This document shows, piece after piece, positions 16,491 through 24,367 of a DNA stretch of 33,961 nt. The notes below the pieces were generated by a model. That model saw only the letters and a program-made list of their open reading frames with translations. It was not told the DNA's origin and made no database searches. The stretch comes from CAWBRT01 sp049519595 (GTDB lineage: Bacteria > Acidobacteriota > Terriglobia > Terriglobales > Acidobacteriaceae). The stretch is taken from contig JBEKQP010000067.1 of assembly GCA_049519595.1 (NCBI GenBank), positions 1-33,961 on the forward strand, read 5' to 3'. The translations under genes were made by a program, and so were the position numbers. Each line of letters opens with the position of its first letter. The first letter of the stretch is position 1.

Positions 16491-17423
16491 ATGAAACCGG
16501 ACATTCTTGCCGTCGATGAACTCCCCTCTTTTCTTGAAGATCGTCTGCGCGCTGCGTTTGCGTTCCATGATTGTACGAACGATGCTGCCGCACTAGCCGC
16601 GATCGCCAGCGAAGTGCGCGGCTTGGTGCCCCTTGGAACATCGACCGTCACCGGTGAATTGATCGCACGGTTTCCGGCACTGGAGATCATTTCGGTGTTT
16701 GGTGTCGGCTACGACGGTATCGACATTCAGGCCGCCCGCAAGCGCGGTATCGTGGTCACCAACACGCCAGACGTGTTGACCGACGATGTCGCAGATTTGT
16801 GCCTGGGCCTCATCCTGAGCGTTTCCCGTGAGATTCCGGCTGCCGAGCGATTCCTTCGCAGCGGCCAGTGGCAGCATGGTGCTTTCCACCTCGCCCGCAA
16901 GGTAAGCGGCAGCCGGCTAGGCATCATTGGGTTGGGACGAATTGGAAACGCTATTGCCCGTCGGGCTGAAGGATTCGGCATGGCCATCGCTTATACCGAC
17001 CTGAGAGAAAAACCAAACGTGCCCTACCGGTTTTACCCCACGCTGGTGGAACTTGCCGGCAATTCCGATTTCCTTGCCGTCTCGGCTTTTGGAGGGCCGA
17101 CGACGCGCAATTTGGTGAACGCCGCCGTCTTGAAAGCCCTCGGCCCGGAAGGATTCCTGATCAACATCTCTCGCGGTTCGCTGGTCGATGAGCCCGCGCT
17201 GGTTGAGGCTTTGAAAAGCCACAAGATTCGCGGCGCTGCAATCGACGTTTACGCCAACGAACCGAAGGTTCCTGCGGAGTTAGTTGCGATGGAAAACGTT
17301 GTGCTCACCCCTCACATGGCCAGTGGAACGGTTCAGACGCGGCACGCGATGGCTAATCTCGCCTTCGCCAACCTGGAAGCCCACTTCGGAGGCAAGCCGC
17401 TGTTAACCCCAGTTTCGCGGTGA
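16491..17423 (+). CDS. D-isomer-specific 2-hydroxyacid dehydrogenase
   Basis: NAD(P)H-dependent enzyme that interconverts 2-oxoacids and D-2-hydroxyacids; sequence resembles the hydroxypyruvate/glyoxylate reductase branch. 310 residues from ATG 16491, preceded by CAGGAG; the upstream ATG 16443 lacks a ribosome site. Motifs: substrate loop FGVGYDGID, cofactor motif GLGRIG (147-152), catalytic Arg228 in NISRGSLVDE, Glu257 in YANEP and His275 in TPHMASGT. All three catalytic residues are intact. It is 21 bases from the RraA-like gene and in the same direction, so the two are probably one operon handling an oxo- or hydroxyacid; the actual substrate is not visible. Confidence 0.92.
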   Translation: MKPDILAVDELPSFLEDRLRAAFAFHDCTNDAAALAAIASEVRGLVPLGTSTVTGELIARFPALEIISVFGVGYDGIDIQAARKRGIVVTNTPDVLTDDVADLCLGLILSVSREIPAAERFLRSGQWQHGAFHLARKVSGSRLGIIGLGRIGNAIARRAEGFGMAIAYTDLREKPNVPYRFYPTLVELAGNSDFLAVSAFGGPTTRNLVNAAVLKALGPEGFLINISRGSLVDEPALVEALKSHKIRGAAIDVYANEPKVPAELVAMENVVLTPHMASGTVQTRHAMANLAFANLEAHFGGKPLLTPVSR

Positions 17424-17444
17424 AGTAGAGACGAGGATAAACAT

Positions 17445-18107
17445 ATGGATCAGGGCACCCTGAAAGATGTTTGTGCGCGATTTAACAAGCTTTATTCTGG
17501 CGCAATTGCCGACATGCTCGACAAAAGAGGGTTCCGCAATCAGGTTCTTCCCTACTTCATAACCCCTTTGACCGATGTTCGGCGTGTTTGCGGAGTCGCG
17601 TTCACGGGGCAGGGATACCCTTGCGCCAACACCGGTGATGATGACACCGAAAAAAGGCTGGCAATGCTCGACAGCATTACCCCGTACACGATCTCCGTCT
17701 GGGCGTGCGGCGGTCATAGGACGTCGGCTCACTGGGGCGAAATCATGTCTACGGCCGCGCGCGAGCGAGGCTGCATGGGAGCGGTATTGGACGGCGGTGT
17801 GCGCGATCTTGATTTCATTAATGCCATGCAGTTCCCCGTATTCGCACGTTTTAGATGCGCGGGCAGTTCGATAGGCAGGTGGAACATCATGCAATGGCAG
17901 ACTCCGATCAGGATCGAAGATACCGTGGTCAATCCCGGCGACTTGGTGTTTGGCGACGCCGACGGAGTGGTCATTATTCCCGCGGATGTGACCATGGAGA
18001 TTCTGGAGCAGGCTGAAGATGTCTATGCCCGCGAAAGCGGCATGCGCAGCGAGTTACGCCAAGGCGTTTCCATCAAGGACGCCTACAAAAAGTATGGTGC
18101 GTTCTGA
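17445..18107 (+). CDS. RraA-like aldolase/decarboxylase family protein
   Basis: Member of the RraA/4-hydroxy-4-methyl-2-oxoglutarate aldolase superfamily, 220 residues. These metal-dependent enzymes cleave or decarboxylate 4-carboxy-2-oxoacids; the name 'regulator of RNase activity' applies only to a subset. The signature GAVLDGGVRDLDFI carries the expected Arg120-Asp121, followed by PVFARFRCAGSS and the conserved NPGDLVFGDADGVVIIP strand-turn. The HWGEIMSTAARERG helix supplies the phosphate/carboxylate site. The start has GAGG with 8-base spacing. Tandem placement after a D-2-hydroxyacid dehydrogenase suggests a catabolic pair producing or consuming pyruvate-type acids. Often annotated wrongly as a dimethylmenaquinone methyltransferase. 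Ends 9 bases from the convergent neighbour's stop. Confidence 0.88.
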   Translation: MDQGTLKDVCARFNKLYSGAIADMLDKRGFRNQVLPYFITPLTDVRRVCGVAFTGQGYPCANTGDDDTEKRLAMLDSITPYTISVWACGGHRTSAHWGEIMSTAARERGCMGAVLDGGVRDLDFINAMQFPVFARFRCAGSSIGRWNIMQWQTPIRIEDTVVNPGDLVFGDADGVVIIPADVTMEILEQAEDVYARESGMRSELRQGVSIKDAYKKYGAF

Positions 18108-18116
18108 GAAGTGTTC

Positions 18117-18767
18117 TTACCCGGCTCGATCAAGCCGGTCGAACCATCCCGTCATCCTTGGTTTGTCTTCCATATATAGCGCGACTGCTTCCAGCAAGAC
18201 TGGATTAAAGCACAGGCCGCAAAGTGTCTTTGCGCAAACAGTTGCTGCGATCTCACCGGCGGCAGAAACTGTGGAAGGGAATCGTAGTGGACCGAAGCGC
18301 CAAAGAGTAACTTTAAACTGGCGTGAGAAGATTCCCTTGTTCCCGCTTTCGACATGATGAAATAGCTCGTGGGCAACAGTGATTTCTGTAAGGTTAAAAT
18401 TTCGCGGCAACAGTGTCTGGCTGCATTGGCATTGCTCCACCTTCTCAATCAACGCTTTATTGAGAGTAACCGTAGTCGTGTGTGGGTCATAAGTTGATAA
18501 AACCAGCCTGGCACTCCTCAAATCGCCTGCAACAATCTTCACGCCCAAACGGCAGGCCAGTTCGGTCGGTGACACGGCGGCAAAGCGTCCGCCTAGCTCA
18601 CGGGCGACTTCAACTCCGCAATGCAGGGCGCCGGTGATGATTTCGCGCTGCTCTGTAGCTGTCAGCTTTCCGCTCAACGGGTCGCTATTCAGCAAGAACG
18701 CTGCAAAATGCTCGTCGCTATAAATAGCGGCCGCCGACAGCCGTAGACGAAGATCATCACAGGTCAT
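18117..18767 (-). CDS. ImmA/IrrE-like HExxH metalloprotein
   Basis: 216-residue soluble protein. The central helix ITVAHELFHHVES has the zinc-protease motif HExxH (His133, Glu134, His137). A second helix GEIAATVCAKTLCG, about 35 residues later, offers Glu172 as third ligand, the arrangement of ImmA/IrrE (COG2856-like) peptidases. The N-terminal ~115 residues, with TELACRLGVKIVAGD, resemble the region before the active helix in that family. ATG 18767 overlaps the end of the preceding gene by 11 bases; the TTG 18779 is less likely. It is the last gene of the permease/hydantoinase operon, which is unusual because ImmA-like peptidases normally sit beside helix-turn-helix regulators. Possible roles are a protease or a chelating subunit of the hydantoinase complex. 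Function is inferred only. Confidence 0.65.
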   Translation of the reverse strand: MTCDDLRLRLSAAAIYSDEHFAAFLLNSDPLSGKLTATEQREIITGALHCGVEVARELGGRFAAVSPTELACRLGVKIVAGDLRSARLVLSTYDPHTTTVTLNKALIEKVEQCQCSQTLLPRNFNLTEITVAHELFHHVESGNKGIFSRQFKVTLWRFGPLRFPSTVSAAGEIAATVCAKTLCGLCFNPVLLEAVALYMEDKPRMTGWFDRLDRAG

Positions 18768-19296
18768 TTTTTGCGGCAATCACGATCGTTGGTTCGTCGG
18801 GCGAGAACTCATCCAGCTCGGTTGCGATTACGTTCAGAACGTGATCCTTGCTGGGCATGGACGAATAGTCAAATACTCGGCCGGCCATACAAAGGAAAAC
18901 ATCGGGGAAGAGAATCAAATCGCTCTTATAGGTAGTCATCGTCTCCCAAAGCTCTTCTATCACGGAAACTGTATTCGCAACTGTAGCCTCCTTCACGGCA
19001 GCGTCGCCCCGTTGCACCTTGATGAACCCCTTCTTATCCACGACTCTGATCGGTCGTTTACCTTTTTGCTTCAAGGCCGTTATCGACGTGAAAACATACA
19101 AGGCTTTTGTACTGCCGGCAAGCACGGTGTCTTCGGGCGACGTCCCCATGGATTCGGCCGCCAGAGCGCGGCTTTCCTCCTCACTGGACTCCTTGAGTAA
19201 ATCCGTGGTTTGCACTGCCGTGGACCCCAAGGCAATGGCGCGTACCTGTTGGGTCTTCGCGTTTATTTCAACGTATATCTCAACCGTGTCAGGCAC
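18757..19296 (-). CDS. C-terminal part of a hydantoinase/oxoprolinase-type protein (probably split)
   Basis: 179-residue frame overlapping the end of the HyuA-like gene by 34 bases. It opens with PDTVEIYVEINAKTQQVRAI, which as I remember the family continues from a ~30-residue helix after ISSIGV in full-length (~700-residue) hydantoinase A-like proteins. Upstream of the GTG the same frame reads AASGAV, also expected of that helix. The GTG has no good ribosome site (GGAG at only two bases). It is therefore likely to be the rear of the gene at 19263-20801, displaced by a small deletion or frameshift; it could also be a genuine separate subunit produced by coupling. No catalytic motif of its own is visible. 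Confidence 0.6.
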   Translation of the reverse strand: MPDTVEIYVEINAKTQQVRAIALGSTAVQTTDLLKESSEEESRALAAESMGTSPEDTVLAGSTKALYVFTSITALKQKGKRPIRVVDKKGFIKVQRGDAAVKEATVANTVSVIEELWETMTTYKSDLILFPDVFLCMAGRVFDYSSMPSKDHVLNVIATELDEFSPDEPTIVIAAKNDL

Positions 19297-20801
19297 TGCT
19301 CCACTGGCAGCCCGACGCCGATGGAGGAAATGATTTCCGCATTTTCGGGAATCTTGTATTTCATGTCCGCTCGTTGGGCGGTAAACGGAAGCAGGGCTGA
19401 TGCACCGCCACCACAGCCAACAAGCATGATCTGATCTCTCTCCAGCTGATATTCGCGGGCCAAAGCATCTACTACCGGCAGAATTTTGTCCGTGGCCTTA
19501 GTCAGAATAGCTCGCGCCGCATCTTCCACCGACATGCCCAGCATCGCCGCCAGCGGTTCCATCGCCTTGCAGCAGGCACCGTAATTGCCATAAGCATGCC
19601 ACTCCGGTTTGGTTAAGCGCAGGATGTTGGCGGCGCAAGTGTTGGTTATCGCAATGCGTTTGCCGTTTTTCAAACGTAGTGAGAAATAGTCGTTGGGGTC
19701 ACCTGGCCGCGGCTGCACAAATTCGACTACCGGGTCTTCAATTTCCTCCTCGGGGGTAAAGGCAGCGTAGCCGAGACCAGCGATGTGGGCGCTGCGCGGT
19801 CCTACATCCAGCAGTTTGCCCCCGGCAATTCTTACCATGCTTCCACCGGCGACGCCGAGCACCCTGACGTCCAGCGAAGTGATACAGGTTCTATGCCCTC
19901 CGACTACTGCGTAGCTTATCGTCGGTCGGCCGTTCTTAATCACACCGATGTTCGTGCTGGTACCGCCGACTTCGAAATAGATACCGTTAGAGGCGCGCAG
20001 GTACATAAGGGCGCCGACAACGCTGGCCGCGGGTCCGGAGAGCATAGTGAGCACTGGTCGCTTCTGTACTCCAGCAATATCCATGACCCCACCGTCGCCA
20101 CGCATGATCATAAGTGGTGCGTGTATGCCGGCCTTCCGCACGCTGGATTCCGTGCTGGCTGCAGTCTCGAACATGCGCGGCAAAATGCTGGCATTCACCA
20201 CCGCTGACCGGGTGCGCACCGTCAAGCCATACAACTTCGTAATTTCGTAGCCGGCAGTCGCGGGGATCCCCATTGACGCGGCGGTTTCCTGGACCAAAGA
20301 TTCTTCTACCGTACAGTCAACGCCAAAGGCTCTGGAGGCAACAATTACCCGCGCTCCCTGCTGCGTAAGATCTTTCACGAGTTCTTGTATATGTTCTTTG
20401 CTCAGGTTCTTAATGTCGGTGTAAACATGGTGGGTCTTAATGAATTTTCCTGTGCCAAGGGGAACATCACCCAGGTTGGTCTGACGCTTCGCCAACATGC
20501 CTTCTATAAATCCGGACGCCATGCCTATAATGCCGACTTCCGCGACATCACCCTCCAGCAAGGCATTAGTCGCCTGGGTCGTACTATGGGCGATAAAAAT
20601 AACGTCGTCAGGCCTGATGTCGTTTTCCTTAAGACATCTTTCAAAGGCTTGAACGACGCCCGTAGCTACACCCGCTTCATCCCTGTGCGTGGTAAGCACG
20701 GATGCTTTGCCGATAATCTTATGGGTTTCATTGTCGAGCGCGACAGCCTTCGTAAAGGTGCCCCCAACATCGATTCCCATCCTGATCAGACGGTCAGCCA
20801 T
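19263..20801 (-). CDS. Hydantoinase A/oxoprolinase-type ATPase (HyuA-like)
   Basis: 512-residue member of the hydantoinase A/5-oxoprolinase family, ATP-dependent amidohydrolases of the actin-like ATPase fold that open hydantoin or oxoproline rings. The N-terminal phosphate-1 motif is GIDVGGTFTKAVAL (Hydant_A_N); FIAHSTTQATNALLEG follows. The second phosphate-binding segment LSGPAASVVGA and the FEVGGTSTNIGV motif of the Hydantoinase_A domain are intact. VGCGGGASALLPF is the adenosine motif. The protein ends abruptly after EIISSIGVGL with the out-of-family tail PVEQCLTRLRYTLK, and the next frame contains what looks like the missing C-terminus. No HyuB partner is in the window. It follows the permease by about 110 bases, suggesting uptake and ring opening of a small cyclic amide. 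Confidence 0.85.
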   Translation of the reverse strand: MADRLIRMGIDVGGTFTKAVALDNETHKIIGKASVLTTHRDEAGVATGVVQAFERCLKENDIRPDDVIFIAHSTTQATNALLEGDVAEVGIIGMASGFIEGMLAKRQTNLGDVPLGTGKFIKTHHVYTDIKNLSKEHIQELVKDLTQQGARVIVASRAFGVDCTVEESLVQETAASMGIPATAGYEITKLYGLTVRTRSAVVNASILPRMFETAASTESSVRKAGIHAPLMIMRGDGGVMDIAGVQKRPVLTMLSGPAASVVGALMYLRASNGIYFEVGGTSTNIGVIKNGRPTISYAVVGGHRTCITSLDVRVLGVAGGSMVRIAGGKLLDVGPRSAHIAGLGYAAFTPEEEIEDPVVEFVQPRPGDPNDYFSLRLKNGKRIAITNTCAANILRLTKPEWHAYGNYGACCKAMEPLAAMLGMSVEDAARAILTKATDKILPVVDALAREYQLERDQIMLVGCGGGASALLPFTAQRADMKYKIPENAEIISSIGVGLPVEQCLTRLRYTLK

Positions 20802-20910
20802 AGCCTCTCAACTCTCGGCATGTGTGCCGCACCACCACGTCTTGTTTCGCACATACGTATTGCGCAATGGGCAATCGCATAGCGCACGGGCGCAGCCGGA
20901 TGCAGCCGGG

Positions 20911-22188
20911 TTATCGAAACATATATACAGCTAACAGTGTATTGATAATAACTGTCAACCATGCCCAGCCTACGCCAGTCTTGAGGTGCTCAGTAATGCT
21001 CAGCTTGGTGTAGCTGATCGCCCACAGATTCCAGGACTGGGTGGGACACATCGCTATGGCCATTGAAATCGACGGAACGTATACGAGCGGCAGCAGCAAC
21101 GCCGGTGGAAAGATCTTCATCGCTACCAGGATCGCAATGGTGGCACTGCCGGCGCCCCACGCCATAAGCGGTCCACGGAACAGACCCAGAGGCGCCAACG
21201 CTCCGAATGTGATCGCAACTATCCAGGGATTGGAGGGAATAAAGGGCCCCAGTACTGCCTTGAATATGCCGGCGACTTTGCCAGCCGCCGCGCCGAACAT
21301 CGCCAAAGTAAACAGCATACCCAACAGCAGCGCTACGTCCGTCGTGCCATCCTTTAACGACCTGAGCAGCATTGACTGCGCATCTTTCCAAGGCAGCAAC
21401 TTACGTGATGTGACGAGTGTCAGTACAATTGCGAGGATCATGCCCGGCAATGGAGGCCATTGGAAGATAACGGCCATTAGCACCGGCACGATCGGTACAA
21501 CATAAGCGATGGCCGGTACATGCACTACGTTCACCTGCGGTGTGGAAACCGCCCAAGCCTTGACCGGCTTCTTTATGGCAAGGTTATAGGTCAGCATCAA
21601 CACGATAACCACAATCGAAAGAGCCATCGCCGTGACGCCGAATTTGAAATAGCGGCCGGTAAATGGCACCGAGTCCGGAGGAAAGAACATCACAATCTGC
21701 TTGAAGAGCACTTGATTGATGTACATCGCCGCGCCGATAGACAAGGTAAATGCCGGAACCGCTACTCGTTCAGCAACGCCGATGGACAACAGTACAGGCA
21801 GCGCGATTACGCCAATAGCGATGACCGCTCCGACCCCGAATGTGCTGGTAAAGATGAACGTGGTGACCAGCGACACGAGGATAGTCGTGATCAGCGCCTT
21901 ATCTCCGCCAAGCTCGACAGCTCGCCGGATGAGGGAACCGGCTATACCGGTTTCCACAAGCATGCGGCCAAACCAACTGCCGAAGATAACCACGATGGCA
22001 GTTGGACCGTAGGCTTCCGCGCCTTTTTGGATGACATCGTTAACCGTTGCCAAACAGGGGACATGCCCGATGATCGCCCAAGCCAACGCGGATATAAGGA
22101 AGCCAAAGATAAGATTGCCGCCGCGCATGGCAAAGATCACAAGACCTACATAAACCATGAGTAACAGGATCGTTTGCAGACCTTCCAT
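20911..22188 (-). CDS. Multi-spanning permease, GntP/CitM-like ion-transporter superfamily
   Basis: 425-residue integral membrane protein, almost entirely hydrophobic with an estimated 11-13 transmembrane helices and an internal-repeat feel, as in the IT superfamily (GntP, CitM, DcuC, ArsB). Recognisable features are a first helix pair TILLLMVYVGLVIFAMRGGN, the reentrant-loop-like IVVIFGSWFGRML in the first half and the GPLMAWGAGSATIA segment in the second, which together probably form the substrate site. The start has GAGGAGG with seven-base spacing. It is the first gene of the operon that continues with the HyuA-like enzyme, so it likely imports the enzyme's substrate or exports its product. 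The exact substrate and ion coupling cannot be read from sequence. Confidence 0.8.
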   Translation of the reverse strand: MEGLQTILLLMVYVGLVIFAMRGGNLIFGFLISALAWAIIGHVPCLATVNDVIQKGAEAYGPTAIVVIFGSWFGRMLVETGIAGSLIRRAVELGGDKALITTILVSLVTTFIFTSTFGVGAVIAIGVIALPVLLSIGVAERVAVPAFTLSIGAAMYINQVLFKQIVMFFPPDSVPFTGRYFKFGVTAMALSIVVIVLMLTYNLAIKKPVKAWAVSTPQVNVVHVPAIAYVVPIVPVLMAVIFQWPPLPGMILAIVLTLVTSRKLLPWKDAQSMLLRSLKDGTTDVALLLGMLFTLAMFGAAAGKVAGIFKAVLGPFIPSNPWIVAITFGALAPLGLFRGPLMAWGAGSATIAILVAMKIFPPALLLPLVYVPSISMAIAMCPTQSWNLWAISYTKLSITEHLKTGVGWAWLTVIINTLLAVYMFR

Positions 22189-22265
22189 TCAATGCCTCCT
22201 CAAGAAGCGCGGCATACCCTCGCGACATCTTGAATGGGAATTTCATTTGGCGTCGAAACTCAAAC

Positions 22266-22271
22266 ATTATA
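22266..22271 (-). promoter_or_regulatory. Candidate -10 box for the permease operon
   Basis: A perfect TATAAT on the minus strand, about 78 bases before the permease start, without a convincing -35 box. It lies between two TTTGAG direct repeats spaced 16 to 17 bases apart, which could be an operator. Transcription from here would diverge from the promoter at 22425-22452. Confidence 0.4.
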
Positions 22272-22424
22272 TGCTCAAATTATCGGTTTTCGATGCCGTT
22301 GAAACGATTTCATCCGTCGATATTCCTCGACGGCGCGGCTCGCATTTGCAATTTGTTGCTATCGCCTTCGCCATCCGAAATAGTAAGGTATTGTGCGCTG
22401 TTTGTTCGCAGATATAGCTTTGGC

Positions 22425-22452
22425 TTGCAAAACCGTTGATGCGCGGTACAAT
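22425..22452 (+). promoter_or_regulatory. Sigma70-like promoter (copy 2 of a twin element)
   Basis: TTGCAA at 22425-22430 and TACAAT at 22447-22452 with a 16-base spacer; predicted start near 22459, ~28 bases before the beta-propeller gene's GTG. Around it, TTGCAAAACCG, GTACAATTCGA and ATTCAG repeat the sequence at 11915-11955 with only spacer changes and one inserted base. Confidence 0.65.
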
Positions 22453-22486
22453 TCGATGCGATTCAGAGCTGAAAAAGGAGCTTACG

Positions 22487-23671
22487 GTGAACCATATTCG
22501 TAGGTCATTGCAGGTGCTGTTCGTTATGTTCGCTTGTTTGTTTGTCGGTCACGCTGCGGCGGCCGATCTGATCGTATCTGCCCAAGATGGCAAGTTCGTG
22601 CGCGTCGAGGGAAGAGCGACCTATCCCTCGCCGGCGCCTTCAGACAGTCTTGTGCTCATTGATGCGTCGCAATTTCCCCCGGTAGTGAAGGCTACCGTCG
22701 GAGGTATCGATCATACGATCCAAGGGCCGCCACAAGCCGTTGCCATTACTCCGGATGGCAAACTCGCGGTTGTCGCGGCGCCATCGCATTACGATTATGG
22801 TGCCAAGATCGAAACCCTTGAAACATTTCTGCAGGTCGTCGACCTCGAATCATCGCCCCCCAGATTAATCAAGAAAGTGGAATTGGGCGTTCACATCAAT
22901 GGTCTGTCGATCAATCCTGAAGGCACGCTGTTGCTTGCCGCGGCACTCGATGGAACAGTCAAAGTACTTTCAATCACAGGCAAGGACCTTTCGCTGCTTG
23001 ACAGCATCAAGATCGGCGAGAAGCGACTTTCGGGCGTTACGTTCACCCATGACGGCAAGGCTGCGATCGTCGCCATGCGCGATGAGCAGGGAGCCGCAGC
23101 TCTCAGTGTGGAAGGAACGAGCGTTAAGGACACCGGTGAAAGGATTTCAACTGGCGTTTCACCCTATTGCGTCGATGTCGATAGTAATGGCCGCTGGGCT
23201 GTGATCAGCAACGCCGGTTTGGCCGGCAAGCCCGGGAACTTCGGCAAGATCGCCGGCGACGCAGATACCATCACACTGGTCGATGTGTCGAGGCGGCCGT
23301 TTCGGGCGGTACAGCATCTTACGGTCCCCGCAATTCCTGAAGGTGTCGCGATTTCTCCGGACGGCAGGTGGATCGTGGTTCAGGCAATGGACGGTTCCCA
23401 GCTAACGCCCGACAACCCGGGACGCCACCCACGCGGCAAGGTAATCCTCTTTTCAGTCGACAATAACGGCGCTCACAAAGTGAATGAGGTGCCGGGCGGA
23501 GAAGCCGCTCAAGGTATTGTGTTCGCCAAGGATAACCGGACCGTCCTGGTGCAATTCGATGTCGAAAAGGAATTGGCGATCTACGCTATTCGCGGCGGCA
23601 GGCTCGTCGACACCGCCAAACGGCTTAAGTTATCGGCAGGGCCGGTATCGATCCGCTCAATGCCACGTTGA
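22487..23671 (+). CDS. Exported beta-propeller (YVTN/WD40-like) protein
   Basis: 394-residue secreted protein. GTG 22487 is preferred over upstream starts because AAAGGAG lies six bases before it and a signal peptide follows (LQVLFVMFACLFVGHAAAA, cleavage near A-A|D). The mature protein consists of repeated blades with the pattern hydrophobic-x-P-[DE]-G: AITPDGKLAVVAAP, SINPEGTLLLAAALDG, TFTHDGKAAIVAM, AISPDGRWIVVQAMDG. This is the 7-bladed lactonase/YVTN/cytochrome-cd1 d1-like fold. No haem-binding or catalytic lactonase signature is obvious, so binding or enzymatic role is open. It is monocistronic, with its own strong promoter and a hairpin just after the stop (23680-23707). Confidence 0.86.
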   Translation: MNHIRRSLQVLFVMFACLFVGHAAAADLIVSAQDGKFVRVEGRATYPSPAPSDSLVLIDASQFPPVVKATVGGIDHTIQGPPQAVAITPDGKLAVVAAPSHYDYGAKIETLETFLQVVDLESSPPRLIKKVELGVHINGLSINPEGTLLLAAALDGTVKVLSITGKDLSLLDSIKIGEKRLSGVTFTHDGKAAIVAMRDEQGAAALSVEGTSVKDTGERISTGVSPYCVDVDSNGRWAVISNAGLAGKPGNFGKIAGDADTITLVDVSRRPFRAVQHLTVPAIPEGVAISPDGRWIVVQAMDGSQLTPDNPGRHPRGKVILFSVDNNGAHKVNEVPGGEAAQGIVFAKDNRTVLVQFDVEKELAIYAIRGGRLVDTAKRLKLSAGPVSIRSMPR

Positions 23672-23679
23672 TTATCTTG

Positions 23680-23707
23680 CCGACCGACAGCCGAGGCCGT
23701 CGGTCGG
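23680..23707 (+). terminator. Hairpin after the beta-propeller gene
   Basis: Perfect 9-base arms CCGACCGAC / GTCGGTCGG around a 10-base loop, nine bases after the stop codon. There is no T run behind it, so it is either a Rho-assisted or mRNA-protecting hairpin rather than a classic intrinsic terminator. Confidence 0.5.
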
Positions 23708-23822
23708 TATCACTTAAAACCAGAGAGATTCAAGCCTCAACTTCCGCAACGCCCGGCCAACCGATTGGTTACTGATCGTGGCCGGACAGCAAGGTTGTAG
23801 GAAAGCGAGTGCGCGGTTGAGG

Positions 23823-24095
23823 CTAACCTCTGGTTGAAGCTACCGGCATGCGTTGATCGGTATGACGTTTCTTCCTATTCTCTTGTTGGGCCTTGCCATA
23901 TCCCTCGCCGACTTTACGATCTCCAGTTGGATTAACATTATGTATCTTAGGTATAGGAGCAGGAGCGGACTGCTTCGGTGGAGCAGCCTGTTTCGATGGA
24001 GCAGTCTTATTCGTATTGCTTTGCTGTTGCTGGGCCACGATGGTACCAGCCGCAAAGAGGGCAATTAGAACCAGCAAGTACGGTACTCTTTTCAT
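23823..24095 (-). CDS. Small exported Gln/Pro/Lys-rich protein
   Basis: 90-residue protein of unknown function. The ATG at 24095 (not 24101) is chosen because AAAGGA ends seven bases upstream. A signal peptide is clear: MKRVPYLLVLIALFAAGTIVA, with cleavage before QQQQ. The mature part is polar and low-complexity: a QQQQSNTNK segment, a Pro/Ala/Lys linker (APSKQAAPPKQSAPAP) and a basic tail around GEGYGKAQQENRKKRH. There are no Cys residues. It could be a periplasmic or surface linker peptide. No domain is recognised. It stands alone in convergent orientation to the beta-propeller gene. Confidence 0.6.
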   Translation of the reverse strand: MKRVPYLLVLIALFAAGTIVAQQQQSNTNKTAPSKQAAPPKQSAPAPIPKIHNVNPTGDRKVGEGYGKAQQENRKKRHTDQRMPVASTRG

Positions 24096-24367
24096 ATCCA
24101 TTTCCTTTTTTGACCGATGCATCGTTCGAGCGCACGAAGGACGATGAAGCACGGCCCATTGAAACCCGGATCTCCCCGGGTGATGGGATTATGCCCTTGT
24201 TGCTGCTGCTCGGCAACAATAAAGGTGAGGCGTGAAAGTGTTTACGACGCAGATGCGTTGGCCCCAGTTCGGGTCTTCAGTGCAGGCCGATTCGAGCGGT
24301 TCAGACCCAATCCGTCAAGGTCGAAGGCCAGTCCCTTAACTGACGGTGTCTGCGCTGTTTTCCGAAG

